From the NCBI RefSeq assembly GCF_001956215.1, contig NZ_MRTQ01000005.1:124001-188000 (forward strand): 64,000 bases of DNA. Direction: 5' to 3'. Position numbers and translations under genes: made by a program. Below are positions 38,487-46,152 of the stretch, one piece after another. The notes below the pieces were generated by a model that had not been told where the DNA came from, did not search any database, and saw nothing but the letters and a program-made list of their open reading frames with translations. The stretch comes from Paenibacillus sp. FSL R5-0490. GTDB lineage: Bacteria; Bacillota; Bacilli; Bacillales; Cytobacillaceae. The number at the start of each line of letters is the position of its first letter. The first letter of the stretch is position 1.

Positions 38487-38567
38487 ATGTTCTGGATCGT
38501 AATGGGATTAGTTGTGTGCGGTACTGTCGGCTGCATCATTTCTGCTGAGGTAAGCGTAATAGAGTAA
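38487..38567 (+). CDS. 26-residue hydrophobic membrane peptide
   Basis: ATG preceded by AAAAGGGGTGTGG. The product is almost one membrane span (MFWIVMGLVVCGTVGCIIS) with two Cys and a short acidic tail. It sits just before a strong terminator, as the last frame of the micro-ORF cluster. Size and character recall small sporulation or stress membrane peptides, but no family was recognised. Confidence 0.55.
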   Translation: MFWIVMGLVVCGTVGCIISAEVSVIE

Positions 38568-38583
38568 TATGAAATATAAAAAA

Positions 38584-38622
38584 TAGGACTGACTTCCGAA
38601 TTGAGAAGTCAGTCCTTTTTGT
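38584..38622. terminator. strong bidirectional terminator ending the micro-ORF cluster
   Basis: AGGACTGACTTC and GAAGTCAGTCCTTTTT form a 12-bp stem. Its 3' arm overlaps the end of the small minus-strand ORF that follows. Confidence 0.9.
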
Positions 38623-38773
38623 TAGGATAAATCCAGAGAAATAGGACAATTCCAGAAACTGCGAGCAATATCAGCAAGGTCTTTAAAGAAAAACCTTCAA
38701 AAATAAACTTTGCAAGGCTGTCAAGAAAAACAATAAAAAATACGAGGGCTAAAATTATTCTCTGACCATTCAA
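38609..38773 (-). CDS. 54-residue small membrane protein
   Basis: TTG start with AAAGAGGTC upstream on the minus strand. The product has two hydrophobic spans (about residues 6-25 and 31-49) separated by a short loop, and ends with the basic NKKD. The stop lies inside the stem of the terminator at 38584-38622. The composition fits a real two-span membrane peptide. No family recognised, and the start codon is uncertain. Confidence 0.5.
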   Translation of the reverse strand: MNGQRIILALVFFIVFLDSLAKFIFEGFSLKTLLILLAVSGIVLFLWIYPNKKD

Positions 38774-39038
38774 ATTATCAAGACCTCTTTCTTCCTGATT
38801 ATTTATATAACTTGAAACGAAGCTATGTATACCGCATGAAGGCGATAAAAATTATTCCATGAATAATTATATCCTATCATCATTGTCAAAAGCTTTAATG
38901 AAGGTCTATTGGCTGAAAAAATGAGGAAGGAAATTTTTCTGAGGAAATTATCTGAATTGGACAGACAAAAACAACTCCATCCATACATAGGAATTAGTTA
39001 TAGGCATTTTTGAACGCATTATAAGCGGGGGTGGAAAG

Positions 39039-39758
39039 ATGTCCGGTATTTTAACAGCACTCGGGTTTTTGGTTAAGGAGATAGTGTTTCTTGTATCTTA
39101 TGTAAAAAATAATGCATTTCCCCAACCGCTGTCTCCTGCAGATGAAAAGAAATACCTGCGTTTGATGGCTGCAGGCGATTCGCATGCCCGTAATATGCTT
39201 ATTGAACATAATCTAAGGCTGGTTGCCCATATTGTAAAGAAATTTGAAAATACAGGAGAGGATTCTGAGGATCTGATTTCAATAGGGACAATCGGACTGA
39301 TAAAGGCCATCGAGAGCTATTCGGAAGGGAAAGGAACAAAGCTTGCCACCTATGCAGCCCGCTGTATCGAAAATGAGATACTGATGCATTTGCGGGCACT
39401 GAAGAAGACTAAAAAAGATGTATCCCTTCATGATCCTATCGGGCAGGACAAAGAAGGCAATGAAATATCTCTTATTGATGTTCTTAAGTCGGAATCTGAG
39501 GATGTTATTAATACGATTCAGCTAAATATGGAGCTGGAAAAAGTGAAGGAGTACATTGATGTTTTAGATGACAGAGAAAAAGAAGTCATTGTCGGCAGGT
39601 TCGGACTTGATCTGCAAAAAGAAAAAACACAAAGAGAAATTGCCAAAGAACTTGGCATATCAAGAAGTTATGTCTCCAGAATTGAAAAGAGAGCATTAAT
39701 GAAAATGTTTCATGAGTTTTATCGGGCAGAAAAAGAAAAAAGGAAAAATAACAGCTAA
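39039..39758 (+). CDS. sigK: RNA polymerase sporulation sigma factor, pro-sigma-K
   Basis: Late mother-cell sigma factor controlling coat and spore-maturation genes. The 239-residue product has the hydrophobic pro-sequence (about first 20 residues, [11 protein letters not shown]) removed by SpoIVFB, then region 2 ([25 protein letters not shown]) and region 4 ([24 protein letters not shown]). The reading frame is continuous, so no skin-type element interrupts it as in B. subtilis 168. GGGGTGG precedes the ATG. CATACATA at 38982-38989 resembles a sigma-E/K -10 element and may be part of its promoter. Confidence 0.98.
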   Translation: MSGILTALGFLVKEIVFLVSYVKNNAFPQPLSPADEKKYLRLMAAGDSHARNMLIEHNLRLVAHIVKKFENTGEDSEDLISIGTIGLIKAIESYSEGKGTKLATYAARCIENEILMHLRALKKTKKDVSLHDPIGQDKEGNEISLIDVLKSESEDVINTIQLNMELEKVKEYIDVLDDREKEVIVGRFGLDLQKEKTQREIAKELGISRSYVSRIEKRALMKMFHEFYRAEKEKRKNNS

Positions 39759-39786
39759 AGGGACAGTTTGACTGTCCCTTTAGTTA
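39755..39786. terminator. bidirectional terminator between sigK and lipoprotein gene
   Basis: CTAAAGGGACAGT and ACTGTCCCTTTAG form a 13-bp stem with a 3-base loop; the arms contain or abut the stop codons of both convergent genes. Confidence 0.88.
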
Positions 39787-40749
39787 TTTAATTCTGCCGT
39801 TTTTCAATAAGAGCTTCCAGTTCTCACCGCTGTCTGCAGATTCATATACATCTTTGAGATAAGTTGAAACAGCAAGCTTTCCGTCAGATTTTTGATTGGC
39901 AGCAATGTATGTAATAGGGTTGTCATAGCTGAGAAAAGGGATTTTAACCTGTGAGTTTTCCTTCGTTTTAAGATCGATTTTGCTCATTCGAACCTTTTCC
40001 TGATCTGCATAGGCATAATACAAGCTGTTTTCCGTAAAGGCGAGGGCTGTAGCCATAATTGGCTCAGATACTAACTTTACAGTTTCCCCTTTATCCTCTG
40101 AGTAAAAGATACCGCTTCTTGTTGACATGGCCATGATTTCAGGATTAGTTGGATGTGCTGCAATCATACCAAGTGTGTCGGCCTCGAGTCCTTTTAAGCT
40201 GACTGGATCCCATGTTTTTCCGGCGTCCTGAGAGCGGTATACACCTGCCTTGAGTTCATCGTTATTTTCCTGATTGATCATATAGATTAGATTGGTATCA
40301 TAGCCTGCAGCTAGAAAAGGAAAGGAGCTTGTTCCGATAAAAGCCAGTTTCTTGAAAGAGGCTCCTTTATCTGTACTTTTCACAATTCCAAGAGGGTTTT
40401 TTATAACGGAATTCTTATCAGGATGGCCGCTGACAATAAATCCATCTTTGACTGCCTGAAATCCCATATAGTCATGGTTAAGAGAAGTTGTCTCGTGCCA
40501 AATGCCATCTTTGAAAAATTTTAAGCCTTCGCTGGATGAAAGGTAAAGGCTGGTATCATTCCCGGGATATCCAATTCCTTGAATATGCTCGATTTGCTGA
40601 GCTGAGGCCTCAATAATAGTATAATCAGTTGCTTCTGAAGTTTTATTTGAAGGTTCATCAGCAGTTTTCTTACTTTGCTCATCCTCCACAGAACAGCCGG
40701 CTGCAAGCAATAAAAGGAGAACTGTCAAAATCATTCTGCCTTGTTTCAT
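39784..40749 (-). CDS. lipoprotein with Asp-box (BNR/sortilin-like) repeats
   Basis: A 321-residue exported lipoprotein: signal peptide with lipobox LAAGC (Cys 19), a Ser/Thr/Lys-rich linker, then a predicted beta-propeller. At least four Asp-box motifs occur (STDKGASF, SQDAGKTW, SEDKGETV, SADSGENW). This resembles the F510_1955 glycosyl-hydrolase-like family, but enzyme activity cannot be claimed from the repeats. GGAGTGA supports the ATG at 40749. It would face the outer side of the membrane. Confidence 0.85.
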   Translation of the reverse strand: MKQGRMILTVLLLLLAAGCSVEDEQSKKTADEPSNKTSEATDYTIIEASAQQIEHIQGIGYPGNDTSLYLSSSEGLKFFKDGIWHETTSLNHDYMGFQAVKDGFIVSGHPDKNSVIKNPLGIVKSTDKGASFKKLAFIGTSSFPFLAAGYDTNLIYMINQENNDELKAGVYRSQDAGKTWDPVSLKGLEADTLGMIAAHPTNPEIMAMSTRSGIFYSEDKGETVKLVSEPIMATALAFTENSLYYAYADQEKVRMSKIDLKTKENSQVKIPFLSYDNPITYIAANQKSDGKLAVSTYLKDVYESADSGENWKLLLKNGRIK

Positions 40750-40825
40750 TCGTTTCACTCCAATCCATAACATTTCAATGGTTATAATTATCGATGTCAT
40801 TATATAGTATTTCAGCAAAAAATAA

Positions 40826-40853
40826 AAAACCCTTGCCTGTGGAAGGGTTCAGA
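40826..40853 (-). terminator. terminator of the CxxC small gene
   Basis: Read on the minus strand: AACCCTT, short loop, AAGGGTT then TTTTATTTTT. Confidence 0.8.
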
Positions 40854-40867
40854 TTAATGGCTCCCTG

Positions 40868-41032
40868 CTATGAGTGAAGAAAAAACTTATTCCTCTCCTG
40901 ATACTTGATATCGGAAAGGTGTTTTATCATTTTGCCTGATCCCTTACAGGCAGGGCAGTTTTTTTTTATGAATTTACAAGCTGTTATGCTGCCTGTGCCC
41001 CTGCATTTCTTGCAGATTGAGATAATCTTCAT
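40868..41032 (-). CDS. 54-residue CxxC zinc-finger protein (DnaJ-like)
   Basis: GGAGGAGTG precedes the ATG at 41032. The product has two Cys motifs, CKKCRGTGS and CPACKGSGK, separated by about 16 residues. This is the CxxCxGxG pattern of the DnaJ zinc domain in a two-unit form, plus one more Cys between. A zinc-binding or chaperone-like role is inferred. It is followed by its own terminator. No exact family recognised. Confidence 0.75.
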   Translation of the reverse strand: MKIISICKKCRGTGSITACKFIKKNCPACKGSGKMIKHLSDIKYQERNKFFLHS

Positions 41033-41195
41033 TTAACACTCCTCCCGTAAAACTCCTTCTAGTATATTCTATGAATTATTCTAATAGAGGTGCCAAGAAA
41101 ACACCGGTTTTTAACCGTGAATTAGAACAAAAGCCTAAGCGATTGTCCATTTAATACATATGTTAGTAATAGAAGGTGAAGGGAGGTAATTGGTT

Positions 41196-41348
41196 ATGCC
41201 TTATGGTTATGGCGGTTATCCTGTTCCCCCTCCTTATCCATGCGGTTATTATGGAGGAGGCGGTTTCTGGCTGGCCCTCGCAGTTGTCCTGCTGATCCTG
41301 CTGCTTGTTTTTGGGGGATTTGCTTATTATGGCGGCTATTCCAGGTAG
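41196..41348 (+). CDS. YjcZ-family sporulation peptide
   Basis: A 50-residue protein: Gly/Tyr/Pro-rich start (MPYGYGGYPVPPPYP), then a membrane span (LALAVVLLILLLVFGGFAYY). The layout matches the YjcZ/YjcM-like sporulation peptides of Bacillus. GGGAGG lies upstream. CATATGTTA near 41157 may be a sporulation-type -10 element, but this is weak. Location after sigK fits, though no operon link exists. Confidence 0.8.
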   Translation: MPYGYGGYPVPPPYPCGYYGGGGFWLALAVVLLILLLVFGGFAYYGGYSR

Positions 41349-41471
41349 CGATAACTTAGCAATTGGCTCATATCTTAGGATATGGGCTCTTTAATATGCT
41401 ATTTTATAGAAATTTCGGAAAAATCAAGGTATAATATTTCTGCAGCCGAAACTTTTTTATGGGGGGATATT

Positions 41472-43271
41472 ATGACTGCAACAGCATATTCGTCAGTGTG
41501 GGATTTAGATGTTTTTTTTAAGGGTGGAAGCGACTCAGCTGAATTTAAACAGCATTTACAGGAAACAAGAAAACATATTGATTCATTTTCTAATCTAATA
41601 CATAATTGGGAGCCTTCTAACTCAAGCGAAGATGCCGCTGAAATAAGTAAGATTATTGAGCTGTTTCAGCAGACGGCAAGAAAAGTGCGCCAGGCCGGAG
41701 CTTTTGTCAGCTGTCTTCAGGCACAAAATACCGAAGACAAAAAAGCGAAAGACCTTAGAGGCGCAACTACGGAATTGAGTGCAGGTTTTCAAAACGCTTT
41801 AACTGTATTTGATCAGAAGCTGGCAAGTTTAGATTCCGGTGCATGGGAGCAAATAATAAATGATCAGACTTTAAATGAACTCTCATTTGTATTAAGCGAA
41901 CGCCGCGAAAAAGCCTCAGAAAAGCTTTCGCAGGAGGAAGAAACTGTCATAAATGCTCTGGCTGTTGATGGTTACCACGGATGGGGTCAGATGTACGACG
42001 TAATAGTAGGAAACATAAAGATTCCCTGCACTGAAAATGGGGAGATAAAACAGCTGTCAGTTGGGCAGGCTGCCAATAAGTTTTCAAGTCCTGACAGAAA
42101 GCTGCGCAAGGAAATTTTTGATAATTGGGAAAAGTCATGGAACAGCCAGTCCGACTATTTATCCAAGACTCTAAATCACTTAGCCGGTTTTAGATTAAAT
42201 GTATATAAGTTAAGAGGCTGGGATGACTATCTTAAGGAACCTCTGGATTTAAACCGGATGAAAAAAGAAACCCTGGAAACAATGTGGGGGGTAATCTCCC
42301 GTAATAAAGCACCTCTTGTTAAATATTTAGAGAGAAAGGCAAAGCTTTTAGGCTTAGAAAAATTAAGCTGGTATGACCTGGATGCGCCGCTCTCCGAGTC
42401 AGAAACGAAATTATCCTATCAGGAGGGCGCAGAATTTATCCTTGAGCAGTTTGCCCACTTCGGAGAAGAGATGACCTTATTCTCTAAAAAAGCCTTTGAA
42501 GAAAAGTGGATTGAAGCAGAGGATCGTCCAGGAAAGGCGCCAGGCGGTTTTCATACTTACTTCCCTGAAGACAGCCAATCAAGAATCTTTATGACATACT
42601 CAGGGACGCCATCCAATGTCTCTACTCTGGCACATGAACTCGGGCATGGTTTTCATACATATGCAATGAGAGATCTTCATTTGCTGAATCGAAACTATGC
42701 CATGAATGTTGCGGAGACAGCTTCTACTTTTGCAGAAATGATAGTCTCTGATGCAGCAGTGAAAAATGCAGGGTCAGATGAAGAGAAACTTGCACTTTTA
42801 GAAGATAAAGTACAAAGGTCTGTTGCACTGCTAATGAATATCCATGCGCGATTCCTGTTTGAAACCAGATTCTATGAAGAAAGAAAACAGGGAAATGTGA
42901 GTGCCGAACGTCTGAATGACATCATGGCCGCAGCACAAAAAGAGGCTTATGGCGACGCGCTTGATGAGTATCATCCGTCCTTCTGGGCTTCAAAACTGCA
43001 CTTCTTTATTACTGGAGTGCCATTCTATAATTTCCCATATACTTTTGGGTATTTATTCTCGCTCGGAATCTATGCACAGGCACTAAAAGAAGGGAAAGGA
43101 TATGAAGAAAAATATATAGCATTATTAAAGGATACTGCATCAATGACAGTTGAAGATTTAGCGATGAAGCATTTAAATGCTGATTTAACCAAGCCTGAGT
43201 TCTGGGAAAGTGCCGTACAATTATGCATGGATGATGTGGAAGAGTTCCTGGCATTAACAGAAGACAAATAA
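41472..43271 (+). CDS. M3 family oligoendopeptidase
   Basis: Zinc metallopeptidase (PepF/M3B type) that degrades short peptides in the cytoplasm. The 599-residue product carries the zinc motif HELGHGFH near residue 387 and the downstream Glu (ETASTFAEM, near 416). No signal peptide. GGGGGGAT precedes the ATG at 41472; the upstream frame to 41382 has no site. Substrate preference cannot be inferred. Confidence 0.94.
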   Translation: MTATAYSSVWDLDVFFKGGSDSAEFKQHLQETRKHIDSFSNLIHNWEPSNSSEDAAEISKIIELFQQTARKVRQAGAFVSCLQAQNTEDKKAKDLRGATTELSAGFQNALTVFDQKLASLDSGAWEQIINDQTLNELSFVLSERREKASEKLSQEEETVINALAVDGYHGWGQMYDVIVGNIKIPCTENGEIKQLSVGQAANKFSSPDRKLRKEIFDNWEKSWNSQSDYLSKTLNHLAGFRLNVYKLRGWDDYLKEPLDLNRMKKETLETMWGVISRNKAPLVKYLERKAKLLGLEKLSWYDLDAPLSESETKLSYQEGAEFILEQFAHFGEEMTLFSKKAFEEKWIEAEDRPGKAPGGFHTYFPEDSQSRIFMTYSGTPSNVSTLAHELGHGFHTYAMRDLHLLNRNYAMNVAETASTFAEMIVSDAAVKNAGSDEEKLALLEDKVQRSVALLMNIHARFLFETRFYEERKQGNVSAERLNDIMAAAQKEAYGDALDEYHPSFWASKLHFFITGVPFYNFPYTFGYLFSLGIYAQALKEGKGYEEKYIALLKDTASMTVEDLAMKHLNADLTKPEFWESAVQLCMDDVEEFLALTEDK

Positions 43272-43280
43272 AATATAGAA

Positions 43281-43309
43281 GCCGCGCTTATTTTGAGCAC
43301 GGCTTTTTT
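43281..43309. terminator. terminator between peptidase gene and pssA
   Basis: GCCGCGCT and AGCACGGC, one mismatch, then TTTTTT; the T run meets the pssA stop. Confidence 0.8.
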
Positions 43310-43847
43310 ACATTTTTTTCAGCCTGAAAGGGCTTATCATTAAAATTGAAAGTATCAGCATGATGAAAAGGAATATAGGTGAAGGCCAATACGGGACCGC
43401 AAGATAGCATAAAGTGGCGAGGCATCCGGAAGCTGTTATTGGCAGACCGGTAAAATAGCCGTTATTCTCGCTAATGTTAAAACGGGCTAGCCGCAAAGCT
43501 CCACATCCTATATATAGAGCAGTCAGGAAGGCGCCGGGTGCCCCGAATTCATAAAGTACTCCCGTGTATAGGAGCAGTGCAGGTGCAACTCCAAACGAAA
43601 TAATGTCACTCATCGAATCCAGCTGCTTTCCTAATTCCGATTCAATATTCATTTTCCTTGCTGCCATCCCATCAAATCGGTCAGCAAGAGCTGCGATAAA
43701 AATCAGCAGCACACTCAATTTCAAATTGTCATTAATAGAAAATAAAATAGCAAAGCACCCTAAGAATAAATTAGACAGGGTTAAGATATTGGCTGTCTGT
43801 GCCTTTAGCTTCTTAATGGTTAAATCAAGAACATCCTGAAAAAACAT
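43308..43847 (-). CDS. pssA: CDP-diacylglycerol--serine O-phosphatidyltransferase
   Basis: Makes phosphatidylserine from CDP-diacylglycerol and serine in the membrane. The 179-residue protein has the CDP-alcohol phosphotransferase motif DGMAARKMNIESELGKQLDS (residues about 58-77, catalytic Asps) and several membrane spans. AAGGAGTG lies six bases before the ATG at 43847. It is divergent from psd, the next enzyme of phosphatidylethanolamine synthesis; in B. subtilis the two are co-directional with ybfM between. Confidence 0.94.
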   Translation of the reverse strand: MFFQDVLDLTIKKLKAQTANILTLSNLFLGCFAILFSINDNLKLSVLLIFIAALADRFDGMAARKMNIESELGKQLDSMSDIISFGVAPALLLYTGVLYEFGAPGAFLTALYIGCGALRLARFNISENNGYFTGLPITASGCLATLCYLAVPYWPSPIFLFIMLILSILMISPFRLKKM

Positions 43848-44117
43848 ATCGAACACTCCTTGCAACGGGGAATCACAGCTTGCAGACTTTAGGAAGTTTT
43901 TCTAACAGCTATGTGTTAATGTCTTCCGGCAAATGGGAACTATCGGGAAGGGTAGAAATAGAAGTAATCCGCAAATTTACTGAAGCCAATAATAAAAAAA
44001 GCGCCAAATCCGGGGATGTCTATGGCAAACTTAGTTTTATATGTTATATAATAATATTTTATTCTATGCTTTTTATGCCTGTTCGTAAAGAACATATTTA
44101 GTTAGGGGGCATTTCCT

Positions 44118-44897
44118 TTGTTAAAACCTGTATATCGACTGCTGATTGAATTGACAAATGGAAGATGGACATCCGGTATACTTCAGAAATTTGCACAATC
44201 AAATCTAAGCAGGAGGGTCATTCCTTCATTTTCAAGAATTTATAATATTAACGAAAGTGAAATGGAAAAAAACCTGCATGAATATCCAACACTTCATGAG
44301 TTTTTCATTAGAAGGCTGAAAGAAGGTGCACGAGTAACGGATGAGAGCCCTGAATCAGCAGTGAGTCCTGTAGATGCTGTAATCGAAGATATTGGGGATA
44401 TCCGGGAGGATCGGATAATTACAGTAAAAGGGAAGAACTATTCCATCTCTGAGATGCTTGGTGCAAATAAAGCAGGGAAATATGCAGGCGGCACTTACAT
44501 GATCTTTTATTTAAGTCCGAGCCACTATCACAGGATACACAGCCCGGTCACTGGAAAAGTAACAGATCAATGGATTTTGGGGTTAAAATCTTTTCCGGTT
44601 AACAAATGGGGTTTGAAATATGGAAGAGAAACGCTTTCTAAAAATTTCCGGAGCATAACTGAAGTAAAGCATGGTGATTCAGTAATCGCAATTGTGAAGG
44701 TGGGTGCTATGTTTGTAAATTCCATCGAACTTACCCATGAAGGGGACCAGCTTGAAAAAGGAAAGGAAATGGCCTATTTTACATTTGGCTCTACTGTCAT
44801 TCTTCTATTTGAGAAGGGGAAATTCCAGCTCGAAAGGTCAATTAAGACTCCTGCTCACATTAAAGTAGGGGAGCGGATTGGAACCCTGTGTGAATGA
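44118..44897 (+). CDS. psd: phosphatidylserine decarboxylase
   Basis: Converts phosphatidylserine to phosphatidylethanolamine; membrane-associated and pyruvoyl-dependent. The 259-residue proenzyme has the self-cleavage motif FGST with Gly 224 and Ser 225, and active-site regions SPVDAVIEDIG (near 77) and SPSHYHRIHSPV (near 135). TTG start with TAGGGGGC upstream. The 270 bases between pssA and psd contain an open frame without a convincing ribosome site; see rejected items. Confidence 0.96.
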   Translation: MLKPVYRLLIELTNGRWTSGILQKFAQSNLSRRVIPSFSRIYNINESEMEKNLHEYPTLHEFFIRRLKEGARVTDESPESAVSPVDAVIEDIGDIREDRIITVKGKNYSISEMLGANKAGKYAGGTYMIFYLSPSHYHRIHSPVTGKVTDQWILGLKSFPVNKWGLKYGRETLSKNFRSITEVKHGDSVIAIVKVGAMFVNSIELTHEGDQLEKGKEMAYFTFGSTVILLFEKGKFQLERSIKTPAHIKVGERIGTLCE

Positions 44898-44929
44898 AAA
44901 GACCAGTTATTTCGGGTTTTAAATCTGAG

Positions 44930-44956
44930 AATAAAAAAAGCCCTATTAAGGGCTTG
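44930..44956 (-). terminator. intrinsic terminator of sda
   Basis: On the minus strand AAGCCCT and AGGGCTT with a 4-base loop, then TTTTTTAT. Confidence 0.88.
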
Positions 44957-44963
44957 TCCATTT

Positions 44964-45104
44964 TTATGATGTGACTTTTATTCTGTTTGATAGTGAACGA
45001 CGGTGGATTTCTGTTTCAATTAAACGGATGAAGTCTTTGCTAAGCTGCAGTTCTTTTGCTTTATAATAGGATTCGATTAATAATTCATCTGACAGTTTAC
45101 GCAT
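44964..45104 (-). CDS. sda: sporulation checkpoint protein Sda (KinA inhibitor)
   Basis: Inhibits sporulation histidine kinases when replication initiation or DNA is disturbed. The 46-residue product begins [19 protein letters not shown] and ends with the conserved [10 protein letters not shown] helix, closely matching B. subtilis Sda. GGAGGTGG precedes the ATG at 45104; an in-frame upstream extension to 45161 has no site. DnaA boxes lie in its upstream region, as known for B. subtilis. Confidence 0.97.
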   Translation of the reverse strand: MRKLSDELLIESYYKAKELQLSKDFIRLIETEIHRRSLSNRIKVTS

Positions 45105-45226
45105 TCCTGTCCCACCTCCAGGTACTTGATATTTCAGTTCTAAAAGAATTATTTTATACATATAATGTAAGATTTTATGTTGTACCCCTACTTTAGCAAA
45201 TTAAAACGATTAGAACAACTGTTCTC

Positions 45227-45325
45227 TTATCCACAGGAAACCGTGGATAACCTGTGATTATTTTGTTTATAAAAAGGGAAAAAGTATTAAAATCATATTG
45301 GGTTATGTGTATAAAGTTATCCACA
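45227..45325. promoter_or_regulatory. DnaA-box cluster between sda and yqeG
   Basis: Perfect TTATCCACA at 45227-45235 and 45317-45325, plus one-mismatch boxes CGTGGATAA (45242-45250) and TGTGTATAA (45306-45314), in an AT-rich stretch. In B. subtilis a DnaA-box cluster near sda/yqeG lets DnaA control sda. The rest of 45105-45633 holds no supported gene. Confidence 0.85.
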
Positions 45326-45633
45326 GGTCTGAGGGGCATTTGGTTTTTGTCGAAAAATTTTTATTTTAAGGTTAATTAACAACTATTCTGTGGAAATTTA
45401 GTGAGTTTTGAGTGTCTTTCCCCATTTTGTGGAATCGTATAAAATAGAACGGCCTGATTGAAATCCCCCATTCTTTATTTTGAAAGAGCGGACGAAATTG
45501 GGTATGATGAAATCGGTGTTTTAGCTAGTGAATGGCTGCAGACGCTAATTAACATTTAAGACCGGTATTAATTTGAGGGCATTAGATACAGTATTGCCGG
45601 ACAATATGAATAAATGATTGAGGTGTAAATATA

Positions 45634-46149
45634 GTGTTAAAGCATTTTTTGCCTAATCAGCATGTTAAAAGTATTTTTGAAATAACTCCACACAGTTTAC
45701 AGGAAAAGGGAGTTAAAGGGATAATCACGGACCTGGATAATACACTTGTCGAATGGGACAGGCCAAATGCAACACCGAAGCTGATTAGCTGGTTTGAAGA
45801 AATGAAGCAAAGCAACATCAAGGTTACGATTGTGTCTAATAATAAAGAAAACCGCGTTAAGGCTTTTTCGCACCCCCTTGATATTCCATTTATTTATCAG
45901 GCTAGAAAGCCAATGGGCAGGGCCTTCCGGAGAGCCCTATCTGAGATGGGGCTGAAGAAAGAAGAAACAGTGGTGATTGGAGACCAATTGCTGACTGATG
46001 TATTGGGAGGAAACAGAAACGGTTTCCATACTATTTTGGTCGTGCCTGTAGCTCAAACTGACGGGTTTATTACGAAATTTAACCGGCTGGTGGAGAGACG
46101 GATTTTAAATTGGTTCAGGAAAAAAGGCATGATTCAGTGGGAGGATTAA
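45634..46149 (+). CDS. yqeG: YqeG family HAD-IIIA phosphatase
   Basis: A 171-residue protein of the HAD superfamily. The nucleophile motif is DLDNTLVEW (near residue 35), motif II TIVSNN (near 68), and motif III/IV KPMGRAFRRAL...GDQLLTDVLGG. Substrate unknown in bacteria; a related eukaryotic enzyme acts on phosphatidylglycerophosphate, so a phospholipid role is possible. GTG start with TGAGGTG. It begins the conserved yqeG-yqeM ribosome/NAD operon. Confidence 0.92.
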   Translation: MLKHFLPNQHVKSIFEITPHSLQEKGVKGIITDLDNTLVEWDRPNATPKLISWFEEMKQSNIKVTIVSNNKENRVKAFSHPLDIPFIYQARKPMGRAFRRALSEMGLKKEETVVIGDQLLTDVLGGNRNGFHTILVVPVAQTDGFITKFNRLVERRILNWFRKKGMIQWED

Positions 46150-46152
46150 AAA

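Noticed and set aside
43880-44101. 73-codon plus-strand frame between pssA and psd
   Set aside because: TTG start with no convincing ribosome site. Part of it reads as plausible protein, but the AT-rich end looks like a promoter for psd. It may be a decayed gene, not annotated without homology evidence.
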